DNA of 64,000 bases from Flammeovirga pectinis (GTDB taxonomy: Bacteria; Bacteroidota; Bacteroidia; Cytophagales; Flammeovirgaceae), in NCBI RefSeq assembly GCF_003970675.1, contig NZ_CP034562.1, positions 3,162,001 to 3,226,000 of the forward strand, given 5' to 3'. Position 1 is the first letter of the stretch. Every line of letters begins with the position of its first letter. The translations under genes were made by a program, and so were the position numbers. Below, piece after piece: positions 25,195 to 33,250 of this stretch. The notes under the pieces are model-generated. The model saw only the letters and a program-made list of their open reading frames with translations, made no database searches and was not told the origin of the DNA.

Positions 25195-26013
25195 ATGAAA
25201 CATTTCCTCTATTTACTTCCTTTCCTTTTCTTCTTTATTTCATGTGAAAAGGATGAATCAATTCCTATAACACAAAAAAATATTGTGTCCATAAAATACA
25301 TGAACAACGTATATGGATATCAATCAACGTTATCCTATAATGAAAAAAATCAATTAAATTCTTATGTTACTGATTTTGATAATGAAGATGATGGCTTCAC
25401 TGAATTGTCCGACTATATTTATTTGGAAAATGGTCAATTAAATTCTTATAACAGAAGTAGAAATAGTCGCTATATAAACAATAACTCAACTATCGAATAT
25501 ATTTACAAAGAGAATCGAGTTGATATAGTTACTACTGACATTGAGAATTCAACATCTTATATCAATACAGTTATCCTAGATAATAATATACTTACTGAAA
25601 GCTGGTCTTACCTTGAAGATAATTCAACTATTTCCTCTAAAGATGTTTACACATGGGATAATGGCAACCCAATTAACATCAAATCATACACTAAAATTAA
25701 TGATGAATTTGTATTAGGCTCTGAGATTGAAATCAATTATGACAATGGAATAAACCCGTATAGCTTTCTCAAAAATTCTTTTTCTGTAAGATTGAGTGGT
25801 GAAAGTTTTAATTCTGTAAATAATGCAGTTAAGATCTCTGAAAAATTTTATGATAGTGTTTATGGTAATAATTCTACTCAAACCTATACTATTTCGTATG
25901 CATATGATGAAGACAATTATCCCACTCATTATACATATGTAATGACTCAAGAATCTGACAATCCTAATACTACACCTATAATTGGAGGTAAAAAAGAGTT
26001 TACGTATCAATAA
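25195..26013 (+). CDS. lipoprotein, unknown, beta-repeat type
   Basis: A 272-residue lipoprotein with lipobox FFISC (Cys17). The mature part is Asn/Ser/Tyr-rich with repeated strands such as STLSYNEKNQLNSY and NGQLNSYNR, recalling YD-like beta repeats and the protein encoded at 21590. It opens the low-GC accessory stretch, and one copy of dispersed repeat A lies 35 bp after its stop. No function can be assigned. Confidence 0.55.
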   Translation: MKHFLYLLPFLFFFISCEKDESIPITQKNIVSIKYMNNVYGYQSTLSYNEKNQLNSYVTDFDNEDDGFTELSDYIYLENGQLNSYNRSRNSRYINNNSTIEYIYKENRVDIVTTDIENSTSYINTVILDNNILTESWSYLEDNSTISSKDVYTWDNGNPINIKSYTKINDEFVLGSEIEINYDNGINPYSFLKNSFSVRLSGESFNSVNNAVKISEKFYDSVYGNNSTQTYTISYAYDEDNYPTHYTYVMTQESDNPNTTPIIGGKKEFTYQ

Positions 26014-26047
26014 TTATAGCATAGAAAATAGCCATTGTTTTCCTTTG

Positions 26048-26113
26048 TTTTTAGTGTCAAGTCGAAAGATGGCACTGAGAACTTTCCTTTTGTTATAGTC
26101 TGTGACTGATAAC
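26048..26113 (+). repeat. dispersed repeat A, copy 1
   Basis: About 66 bp shared with 27638-27703 and 28764-28832. It folds into a first hairpin (AGTG..GTC-GAAA-GAT..CACT) and a second one (GTTAT..ATAAC). This copy carries GTC/GAT where the others have GCC/GGC, so pairing is kept. Confidence 0.8.
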
Positions 26114-26202
26114 TCAATAAAAAAGCATTTCCAAAAGTGAAAGGTTTTTTAGAAACTAACTTAGTATTTATAAGAAGATGGATAAAATTCTACACCAAAA
26201 GT

Positions 26203-26229
26203 AATTCTGTCACAACTTGTGACAGAATT
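26203..26229. promoter_or_regulatory. 27-bp perfect palindrome
   Basis: Two 13-bp arms (AATTCTGTCACAA and its complement) around a single C. The core TGTCACAA-C-TTGTGACA resembles a CRP-type operator, but the site lies downstream of both convergent genes. It could also form a hairpin; no T tract follows. Confidence 0.5.
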
Positions 26230-26315
26230 AAGGAAGCCCACTATCCTTTGTAAGTAATGATGACGGTTTAAAATATTACTTTGGCATTACTTAAAAGAGA
26301 ATAAAACTTGATATT

Positions 26316-27527
26316 TTATTGAATGATCATTTGTTCTTCTTTCTTAGTACAAGGATATATTTTATCAATATAGATCACACCATCAAAAGTATCTAACCAA
26401 TACAGTTTATATGCTTTTCCCCAGTGATATCGCATTAGAAATTGAACAGGGTCTCCTGAGTAACTTTTGAAATCAAGAAAAGCTTGTTGAAAGTTCATTC
26501 CTGCAATCTTATTCTCTAAAAATTTTTTATTTTTTACTTTACGTAATGACGAAGTATTATCTCGATTTGCCCAACCTGTTGTACCTTCTGAAGAAATAAA
26601 ACCTAATGAATACATTTGATCACCCAAAACCTCATATACTTTATCAGTCATAGTAATTGCTTTAAAGTTCTTATGTAAAACTCTTGAAATATGATAGTTG
26701 TGTGCCCAAACAATTATCTTCTTATTAGGAAATCGTTTTTGAGTTAGCCATAATAAATTATCAGCCATATAATTATCCCTAATATTTAATGATTCTTGTA
26801 GACTTGAAGCTGTTCTCATTTCTGAATAGCCAATAAGACTATGTAGTACTTGCTTCCAGAAATCATCTTTATTATAAGAGTTATATAATCTATTCAGCGC
26901 TTCAAAATAAAAGGTCAAATCTTCTTCTTTATTTTCTGATTCAAAGGGCTGATTGTTTTCCAATAATGTTTTAAAGACCTTAAAGAATCTCTTTTCATCA
27001 TTTACAATAAGGTGATTGTCTTCATAAAACTTCAAAAAATCGTCATAAAAACTTTTCTTAAAATAGAATTGCATATCAAAGCCCGTAGTGTATAATGGAC
27101 GATCAGTATCAAGTGTATTTTTGATGTAAGAAAAAGAAGGTTTACATTCTCCACATTTAGTCCAAATAGGAAAGATTTCTTCGTAGGCATCTTCAAAATT
27201 TAAAGAATCATGTTCATATGCCCCTTGCATTTCATAAAAATTACTTTCATAAGCAATCACATCGAATCCCATCTGTTCATGTAGGTATTTAATTAATCTT
27301 GCTTTCATTATAAAAGCAGTTCCTGTGCCATGATCCTGTTCTCCAAGCATAACTACTCTTGCATTCCCTATTGCAGTTTTAATAGCAGTTAAATCATTGT
27401 CATTTTCATAATTAATATCAAGAGATTTAATTTCTGAAGTGTTTTCTTTTACATAAACATCAAAATCATTTTGAGCAAAAATGTGTATTGGTAATAGTAA
27501 AATTAAAGAGGTGATAATATAGTTCAT
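26316..27527 (-). CDS. erythromycin esterase family protein
   Basis: A 403-residue secreted member of the erythromycin esterase (EreA-like) family. It has a signal peptide (cleavage near IFAQ, residue 19), the entry motif VVMLGEQDHGTGTAF with the conserved Glu and His, AYESNFYEMQGAY, and the distal VWAHNYHISR with the conserved His. Family members include macrolide esterases and hydrolases of unknown substrate; a signal peptide and the Bacteroidota context make an antibiotic-resistance role uncertain. It is flanked on both sides by repeat A copies. Confidence 0.85.
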   Translation of the reverse strand: MNYIITSLILLLPIHIFAQNDFDVYVKENTSEIKSLDINYENDNDLTAIKTAIGNARVVMLGEQDHGTGTAFIMKARLIKYLHEQMGFDVIAYESNFYEMQGAYEHDSLNFEDAYEEIFPIWTKCGECKPSFSYIKNTLDTDRPLYTTGFDMQFYFKKSFYDDFLKFYEDNHLIVNDEKRFFKVFKTLLENNQPFESENKEEDLTFYFEALNRLYNSYNKDDFWKQVLHSLIGYSEMRTASSLQESLNIRDNYMADNLLWLTQKRFPNKKIIVWAHNYHISRVLHKNFKAITMTDKVYEVLGDQMYSLGFISSEGTTGWANRDNTSSLRKVKNKKFLENKIAGMNFQQAFLDFKSYSGDPVQFLMRYHWGKAYKLYWLDTFDGVIYIDKIYPCTKKEEQMIIQ

Positions 27528-27637
27528 CAGTCTAAGTGGTTAATTAAGGATAATAGTATGTTACGCAATTAAATACACTCTCAACAATCAGAAAGTTGGA
27601 ACCTTATTTTTTTTATTATAAGTAATATCCTCTATTG

Positions 27638-27703
27638 TTATTAGTGTCAAGCCGAAAGGCGTCACTGAGAACTACCCTTTTGTTATAGTCTGTGACTTAT
27701 AAC
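27638..27703 (+). repeat. dispersed repeat A, copy 2
   Basis: The most symmetrical copy: hairpin AGTG..GCC-GAAA-GGC..CACT, then GTTATAGTC-TGT-GACTTATAAC. Its outer ends also form an imperfect inverted repeat (TTGTTATTAGT versus ACTTATAACAA). Confidence 0.8.
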
Positions 27704-27778
27704 AAACCCAACACTCTTCCACTCACAAATTGTAATATTCCACTACAAATCGTTTGCTATGCTAATACTTAAACAACC

Positions 27779-27834
27779 TAACAGCAGACCGAAAATGAAC
27801 TAAAGCCTTTTAATCTTTACTGGTGATTTTTTAT
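27779..27834 (+). repeat. dispersed repeat B, copy 1
   Basis: About 55 bp (core ACAGCAGACCGAAAATGAAC) closely matching 29136-29190. Each copy lies 45-90 bp upstream of a gene start. Confidence 0.7.
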
Positions 27835-27921
27835 AAGTTGTAGGTGTTGATGTCTGAAGACATTATATTACGAACAGTGGGGGTGATAATTTAGTTAAAC
27901 TACTATACTTCAAACACAATT

Positions 27922-28755
27922 ATGGTAAAATCTTCAAATCTATACTACTATATTTTAATCTGTATAATTATATACATCTTCTCTACATATTCATCTGCTC
28001 AATCATTAGAAGGTAAAACTTATAACTCTAATTATGCAATAGATCATGGGGAATCTAATTACCATAGAATCTATCATTTATACCTCAATTTCAAAAAAGA
28101 TTATGTCACTATTTTTTGTTTTCTTACTGACTATTTTTACGGAGAGAACAATGAAGAAAAATGGAATAAAAGTTATATGAACATTCCCACTGATGCTATT
28201 TTAAACTATAAATACACCTATAAAAACGATACATTAAGAATTATCAATAAAGTGATTGAATCCAAAAATATTTACCCCAATTTATACACCTCGAAACCTA
28301 TTTTTTCTTGGGGTTCATACTATATGCTACCTTTTGATTTCTCTGATGAAGTATCTGAACCATTATACGTAATTAACGATTCAATAAAATTTGGCAAAAG
28401 AAACGTAAACTACATAGCACTTAAGAAGACTTCTAATCAAACTATTAATAATGGTAATCAATATATTTCTTCTTCACTAAAAGGATTTCTTTCTAAAAAG
28501 AAAAAATTTAAATATAAATTATCAGGAAGATTTATAAATAATGAGTTTTTATTAGACAGTATTCTCATTAATGAGAAATTTAGGAAAAAGTATAACCAAG
28601 AAATTAATAAAGTATTTAGTCAAAACATACAGAGAAAGTTCACTTTTATTGAAAAAGAAAACTATCTAATTATCGAATACCTCTATACCAAAGGGATATT
28701 AAAAATAAAAAGAAAGAAGCTTGTAGGAAAAGATATTTCATTTTATAAGTTATAG
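27922..28755 (+). CDS. secreted protein, unknown
   Basis: A 277-residue protein with a long hydrophobic N-terminus (residues 8-25, followed by SSAQS) that is either a signal peptide or an anchor. The mature part is basic, rich in Tyr, Lys and Asn, with no recognised domain; the C-terminal 100 residues are strongly basic (KRKKLVGKD). Codon use is more AT-rich than in the housekeeping genes, fitting an accessory gene. It is bracketed by repeat B upstream and repeat A immediately downstream. Confidence 0.55.
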   Translation: MVKSSNLYYYILICIIIYIFSTYSSAQSLEGKTYNSNYAIDHGESNYHRIYHLYLNFKKDYVTIFCFLTDYFYGENNEEKWNKSYMNIPTDAILNYKYTYKNDTLRIINKVIESKNIYPNLYTSKPIFSWGSYYMLPFDFSDEVSEPLYVINDSIKFGKRNVNYIALKKTSNQTINNGNQYISSSLKGFLSKKKKFKYKLSGRFINNEFLLDSILINEKFRKKYNQEINKVFSQNIQRKFTFIEKENYLIIEYLYTKGILKIKRKKLVGKDISFYKL

Positions 28756-28763
28756 CTCCACTG

Positions 28764-28832
28764 TTTTTAGTGTCAAGCCGAAGGCGTCACTGAGAACTTC
28801 ACTTTTGTTATAGTCTGTGACTTATAACAAAA
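28764..28832 (+). repeat. dispersed repeat A, copy 3
   Basis: Same element as at 26048 and 27638, with a 3-nt loop (GCC-GAA-GGC) in the first hairpin. It begins 9 bp after the stop of the secreted-protein gene and so would lie in its 3' untranslated region. Confidence 0.8.
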
Positions 28833-28904
28833 TTCCACAAACAACCTCAACCTTACAAAACATTCTGTACCGTCTTTTTCCCTTCAAGAAAACATTTTGT
28901 AGGT

Positions 28905-29000
28905 ATGAGTACTGACCCGAGTTACGCTCCTCATTTTTACGATAGACAAGCTGCTTTGAAAGAAGGGTTTGTGATGCTAGTGATGGAATGGGATGAATAA
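28905..29000 (+). pseudogene. short ORF, possible C-terminal gene fragment
   Basis: A 31-codon ORF (begins MSTDPSYAPHFYDRQ, ends VMLVMEWDE) whose frame is open upstream to 28821. The residue composition looks protein-like and unlike the surrounding AT-rich noise, so it may be the remnant of a larger gene lost by recombination at the flanking repeats. No family is recognised. It could also be a genuine small protein. Confidence 0.3.
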
Positions 29001-29135
29001 TAATCTTCTATTCTTTACTGTTTTAATGTAATAATAGTGTACGGTAATAATCGTTAGCATAATACTTTTATCTATTTTTTGTATTGCGATGATATTTTTG
29101 TTTTGTTAATAATATTGGGGTAAATTTATGAAACA

Positions 29136-29190
29136 TAACAGCAGACTGAAAATGAACTAGAACCTTTTAATCTATATGTAGTGATATTTT
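29136..29190 (+). repeat. dispersed repeat B, copy 2
   Basis: Matches 27779-27834 with a few substitutions (core ACAGCAGACTGAAAATGAAC). It lies about 45 bp upstream of the next gene. Confidence 0.7.
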
Positions 29191-29235
29191 TAGTTATGTT
29201 TTATATTTTTTTATTTACTAATATTTAAGGAAGTA

Positions 29236-29997
29236 ATGTCTACTGAAACAGTATCTAAAGGTGCAGGTATAATACCTGATTTTTTTCATGACATCATAGC
29301 ATATATAATACCTGGGTATACTTCAATAATAGTAATACTAGTTAATTACTCTATTATTACAAGAACGGGTTTAAATTTCTTCAAAGATTTAAATTTTTCT
29401 TCACTTTCAGTTTTGTTCATAATTGCATATGTAATCGGTAGATTCTTAGAACAATTTGGTAAAGAAACTATTCACAATAAAAAATTACCCTATTTTCATG
29501 GTATGAACTCTCCAAAATACTCACTAGTATTGGACGATGATGATAAAACCTATTCTACGGTATTTAAAGATAAATTAAAGACTAAAATTTCAGAATGGTC
29601 TACAAAATCTTTAGGAGAAAACTTCATTGATCAGTGTAAAAGCGAGAACAAAGATGATTATTTTAATTTAATACAATTTTATTTAAGAGAACGTTTTCCT
29701 GCTGTTGCACTTTACGAAAAGAAACAAAATGCTAATATTGTATTAAGTAGAAGTTTGTCAATTTTATTCATATTAAATTTCGTTATTCATTTAATATGTG
29801 TTTTAGCTTTAACTAACTTCAAAAATATAGAATTTTCCACTATTGGTTGCATATGGATAGTAACGAGTATATTACTAGGCATATTTTTCTTTTTAAGATT
29901 TAGACAAAATCAAAAATATCATGCTATGTATATTTTTGAAAATTTTCTTGCTACTAAGAAGCTATTAAAGAAAAGTGATACGGATGATGATGATTAA
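29236..29997 (+). CDS. membrane protein, unknown (first gene of a three-gene cassette)
   Basis: A 253-residue integral membrane protein. Two hydrophobic helices lie at about residues 24-40 and 55-70, then a roughly 100-residue soluble loop, then two helices at about 176-195 and 202-220, and a short acidic tail ending in DTDDDD. The segment RERFPAVALYEKKQNANIVLSRSLS followed by helices recalls uncharacterised membrane proteins often seen in accessory or defence-rich loci; I cannot name the family with confidence. It is followed after 89 bp by a soluble partner and a second membrane protein. Confidence 0.6.
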   Translation: MSTETVSKGAGIIPDFFHDIIAYIIPGYTSIIVILVNYSIITRTGLNFFKDLNFSSLSVLFIIAYVIGRFLEQFGKETIHNKKLPYFHGMNSPKYSLVLDDDDKTYSTVFKDKLKTKISEWSTKSLGENFIDQCKSENKDDYFNLIQFYLRERFPAVALYEKKQNANIVLSRSLSILFILNFVIHLICVLALTNFKNIEFSTIGCIWIVTSILLGIFFFLRFRQNQKYHAMYIFENFLATKKLLKKSDTDDDD

Positions 29998-30086
29998 GCG
30001 TGAATAATTGAAAAGATATTCGATAAATATATCAAAATGGTTACGATAAAATTATTGATAATTAAATAACATTCTATCGAAAAAAA

Positions 30087-30947
30087 ATGAGAGAAATAAC
30101 TAATCATATAGAGATTAAACTAGACTATAGCCCTAACTCTGAAAACCCAAGTAGGTTATTTAAATCTTTTGCAGAGGTAATTGATGCTACTTCAAAAATT
30201 GATTCTATTTTTTCTAAATCAGTAAATTCTAATTACTCTCAAAAATTAATTTTAGAAGACATTGAAAAAGGATCAATAGTTACAAAATTAATTGATTGGA
30301 TTAAAATAAATCCTTCAAATCAAATTGATGATATTCAATCTGATGAAAATATAAAAAATTATATTCAAAATAGTCGTGAAAAAACTTACAAATTTATTGA
30401 GGATAAAAAAGATAGTCCTGAAGATATTCAAGAATTAAAAAATGATCTCGAAAGTATAGCAGAAGAGAATCAAGTAAGGGGTTCATTTAACTACCAACCA
30501 CCTAATTTAATTGAGTTAGCTGAAACAATAAATAAAATTTCAAAAGCAACAAATGAACTAAATGATGAAGAAAGTTATCAAATAAAAGTAGAAGAAGGTG
30601 AACCTATAAAAATTAAAAGCGATTCAAAACAGATAAATATAGACGATGTTGAAAACATTTTAGCAGACAATACTTTAGAAAATGAGTCTATCCTATTTTA
30701 TAAAATAAAAAAGCCTGATTTTCTTAGTGAATCACAGTGGGAATTTAAATATGGTTCAAAAACAATTAAAGCTAAAATTTTTGATTCCGAGTGGTTAAAA
30801 AAATTTCAATCTGGAAGCGTTGAAGTACGACCTGGTTATTCATTAAAAGTAAAAGCAAAAAGCATCACAAAATATGACAAAAACAATAAATTAATTTCTG
30901 AAAAGTTCGAAATAATTGAAATTCTAGATGTTATCAAAAATGGCTAA
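30087..30947 (+). CDS. soluble protein, unknown (second gene of the cassette)
   Basis: A 286-residue soluble, acidic protein. The N-terminal 100 residues (EIKLDYSPNSENPSRLFKSF, then LILEDIEKGSIVTKLIDWI) resemble a module found in uncharacterised bacterial proteins encoded next to small membrane proteins; the middle is charged and probably helical, and the C-terminal 80 residues are beta-rich, ending YDKNNKLISEKFEIIEILDV. No catalytic motif is visible. Its last 8 nt overlap the start of the next gene, implying translational coupling with a membrane protein. Confidence 0.6.
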   Translation: MREITNHIEIKLDYSPNSENPSRLFKSFAEVIDATSKIDSIFSKSVNSNYSQKLILEDIEKGSIVTKLIDWIKINPSNQIDDIQSDENIKNYIQNSREKTYKFIEDKKDSPEDIQELKNDLESIAEENQVRGSFNYQPPNLIELAETINKISKATNELNDEESYQIKVEEGEPIKIKSDSKQINIDDVENILADNTLENESILFYKIKKPDFLSESQWEFKYGSKTIKAKIFDSEWLKKFQSGSVEVRPGYSLKVKAKSITKYDKNNKLISEKFEIIEILDVIKNG

Positions 30948-31365
30948 TAAAAATACAAACTCTTTCAATTATAGTTTATTATCCGAATTTTTATTTACAA
31001 TATTACCTTTGACAATTATTGTAATTATTAGATCATACGAAGAAGACTATAATAAAATATTTTTTAACAGCGAATGGGCTGTTATTTCAATAATATTATT
31101 TGGACAATCAATAGTAAAGCTTGCTTCAGGAATAGCAAACTATAATAATAAACTTACTTGGCAAAAAGTTTCTTTCATCATATCTATTTTGATAATTATT
31201 GGTTTAATTCCTTCTACAACTATTTTAGTTTTAAATGTACTAGATCAACAGAATTCGACACCTAATTTAGTACTTCATACACTTCAAATATTTTTCTTTT
31301 TTCTTAGTTGTATTGCCTTTTTTATTATTGGTGCTGTAGGACAAAGTTTTTTAGAAGATGAATAA
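30940..31365 (+). CDS. four-helix membrane protein, unknown (third gene of the cassette)
   Basis: A 141-residue protein with four hydrophobic segments (about residues 17-31, 45-58, 75-97, 111-132). I prefer the ATG at 30940, giving an 8-nt overlap ATGGCTAA with the preceding stop, over the ATG at 30928. No family is recognised. Tight coupling suggests that it forms a membrane complex with one or both upstream products. The low-GC, repeat-flanked setting suggests an accessory system. Confidence 0.55.
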   Translation: MANKNTNSFNYSLLSEFLFTILPLTIIVIIRSYEEDYNKIFFNSEWAVISIILFGQSIVKLASGIANYNNKLTWQKVSFIISILIIIGLIPSTTILVLNVLDQQNSTPNLVLHTLQIFFFFLSCIAFFIIGAVGQSFLEDE

Positions 31366-31369
31366 AAAA

Positions 31370-31398
31370 AGACCCCACAGCCAAAAGCCACGGGGTCT
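31370..31398 (-). terminator. terminator of the pfa operon
   Basis: AGACCCC pairs with GGGGTCT around a 15-nt loop, followed on the minus strand by a run of seven T, just after pfaD. It may also stop the convergent cassette. Confidence 0.8.
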
Positions 31399-31441
31399 AG
31401 AATAAATAAGATATGAATGAGCAGCTTAAACGTGTGATTGC

Positions 31442-33082
31442 CTAAAATCTCACGTTAGCTGCTTTATAAGTTCCACCAATTTGCACACCTTGCATTTCAA
31501 GGTATTGCAATCTGTACAAGTAAGTTGCACCATTAAATAATGCATGCGCTACATCTACAGCTTTTCGGTTCTCCCATTGTTCTAATGGAGTACCTTTTAC
31601 CCACTCATTGAATGCACCCATTGCTGGTCCACACCAAATTTGGTAATCTAACTCTCTACCTTTAACACCTCTGTTTGCCCAAGAAGATGACAAACCTAAG
31701 TACCAACGGAAGATCAATGCCATCTTACGTTTTGGGTTGTTTTCCGATCTTGTAATTTGTTCTGGATCACGCTCTTGGAAGAAATCAATACACATTTTCC
31801 AGATGTTCTCTAACGTATCTTGGAAAATTGTTTTCTCTAAAGTTAAACGGTCCTTTGCAGGAAGCTCATCTATGCTATCGTACTTAATGTAGATATCGTA
31901 TAACTTCTGTGCTCTAAGTGCGAACAACGTTCCTTTTTTAAGTACTTGTAATTTCACGCCTAGTTCGAACATATCAGATGCTGGTGCCATCATAATATCT
32001 GTCATACCCGCTTGTGCTAACACCTTACGAGAATGATCTGATGCACCCGACTCTAAACATGCTTGGTTAATTGAACCTGTTACTACAAAAGCAGCACCCA
32101 TTGCAAATGCAGCTAAAACAGACTGAGGTGTTGAAATACCACCTGCAGCACCTACACGCACTTGTTCAGAGTAGTTCAATTCTTCTTGAATTCTATTTCT
32201 TAACAATAATACTGATGGTAATAAAGATACCAACGGTCTATTGTCTGTGTGTCCTCCAGAATCTGCTTCTACAGTAATATCATCTGCCATAGGAACAGAT
32301 AATGCTAAAGTTGCTTGCTCTTGAGTAATTGCTCCGTCTGCTACTAATTTATCTAAAATAGATTTAGGGGCAGGACGCATAAATTTCTCTGCTACTTCTA
32401 GACGAGAAACTTTAGCTATAATTCTATTTTCCATATGGATAGAACCGTCTGCATTCTTGCTTAACCCTGCCGCTCTGAACTTCACAACGAAAGGCGTTAA
32501 ATCCATAAATGCTGATGCTTCAATCACTTTTACACCACGTTTCAAAAATAAATCACAAGCTTCTCTTTCTAAAGCTACCTCGTTAGGAGAGTGAATTAAA
32601 TTAAAAGCGTAAGGTCCGTTAGGTAATGCAGCTTGAATCTTATCAATTGCTTGTTCTATGCGAGATGGAATTAACCCACCAGCACCAAAAGAACATAACA
32701 TACCTGCTTTTCCTAAAGCAATCACTAGGTCTTCCGAAGAAATACCGTTGGCCATTGCACCACCCATATAGTTATATTTCAGACCGTACGCTGCTTTAAA
32801 AGCTGGATCACCTAATTGTTCTGGAGCGTAGGCTGGAATGTTTGCTAAGGCTTCGCCTGATGTTAAATCTGCTGGAGATGATGTTCCCATTCCATCAGCA
32901 ACACCAATTGTACCTTCTACATTACGTACTACAAAAAGTTGCTTGTCTAATTTCTCAAACTGTACTTTAATTTCTGCAGCGTTATATTTTAATAAGCTTG
33001 ATGCACCAAACCATTTAGCGTTTGATGGTAAGCTTTGACTTTTTAAGCCGTTATTTTGATTCACGATTGTTGTGTTCATCAC
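31442..33082 (-). CDS. pfaD: PUFA synthase subunit PfaD, FMN-dependent enoyl reductase
   Basis: A 546-residue protein of the PfaD family, the trans-acting enoyl reductase of secondary lipid/PUFA synthases. It is an FMN-binding TIM barrel of the nitronate monooxygenase type: GGAMANGISSEDLVIALG near residue 110, CSFGAGGLIPSR, ADSGGHTDNRP and RVGAAGGISTPQS, with VVTGSINQACLESGASD for phosphate binding. The C-terminal helical part (WYLGLSSSWANRGVKGRELD, then WCGPAMGAFNEWVKG) is characteristic of PfaD. It is the last gene of the operon, 168 bp after pfaC, and supplies the 2,3-reduction for the megasynthase. Confidence 0.95.
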   Translation of the reverse strand: MMNTTIVNQNNGLKSQSLPSNAKWFGASSLLKYNAAEIKVQFEKLDKQLFVVRNVEGTIGVADGMGTSSPADLTSGEALANIPAYAPEQLGDPAFKAAYGLKYNYMGGAMANGISSEDLVIALGKAGMLCSFGAGGLIPSRIEQAIDKIQAALPNGPYAFNLIHSPNEVALEREACDLFLKRGVKVIEASAFMDLTPFVVKFRAAGLSKNADGSIHMENRIIAKVSRLEVAEKFMRPAPKSILDKLVADGAITQEQATLALSVPMADDITVEADSGGHTDNRPLVSLLPSVLLLRNRIQEELNYSEQVRVGAAGGISTPQSVLAAFAMGAAFVVTGSINQACLESGASDHSRKVLAQAGMTDIMMAPASDMFELGVKLQVLKKGTLFALRAQKLYDIYIKYDSIDELPAKDRLTLEKTIFQDTLENIWKMCIDFFQERDPEQITRSENNPKRKMALIFRWYLGLSSSWANRGVKGRELDYQIWCGPAMGAFNEWVKGTPLEQWENRKAVDVAHALFNGATYLYRLQYLEMQGVQIGGTYKAANVRF

Positions 33083-33107
33083 TATGTTAAAATAGTTCGT
33101 TGAAATG

Positions 33108-33131
33108 AGGAGCGCTATTGCTAACGCTCCT
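33108..33131. other. hairpin 1 in the pfaC-pfaD gap
   Basis: AGGAGCG pairs with CGCTCCT across a 10-nt loop. No T tract follows on the minus strand, so it is not a usual terminator. It may protect or set the processing of the pfa mRNA. Confidence 0.5.
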
Positions 33132-33160
33132 TCATCTCTGTGATGTGTGTATTTTTATAT

Positions 33161-33193
33161 GTTCCAGTGTTTTGCATAAGCATCACTTGGAAC
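33161..33193. other. hairpin 2 in the pfaC-pfaD gap
   Basis: GTTCCA-GTG pairs with CAC-T-TGGAAC (one bulged base) around a 14-nt loop. It again lacks a T tract on the transcribed strand. Confidence 0.5.
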
Positions 33194-33250
33194 TTTATTA
33201 TTGCAATCATAAGTAACACCTATCGGGTAAAACTTGTAATCGCTATATGA

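Larger units (their letters stand above)
26014..26315. other. intergenic region with repeat A copy 1 and a long palindrome
   Basis: A 302-bp gap between convergent genes. It contains repeat A copy 1 (26048-26113) and a 27-bp perfect palindrome (26203-26229). No gene is visible. Confidence 0.5.
27528..27921. other. intergenic region with repeats A and B
   Basis: A 394-bp gap between divergent genes containing repeat A copy 2 and repeat B copy 1. No ORF of note. Confidence 0.5.
28756..29235. other. intergenic region with repeats and a gene fragment
   Basis: A 480-bp gap containing repeat A copy 3, a 31-codon ORF (28905-29000) and repeat B copy 2. It looks like a site of past insertion or deletion. 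Confidence 0.5.

Noticed and set aside
26316-27527. Erythromycin esterase homologue as a macrolide-resistance gene
   Set aside because: Family members have varied substrates, this one is exported, and no other resistance gene or mobile element accompanies it; the resistance role is not claimed.
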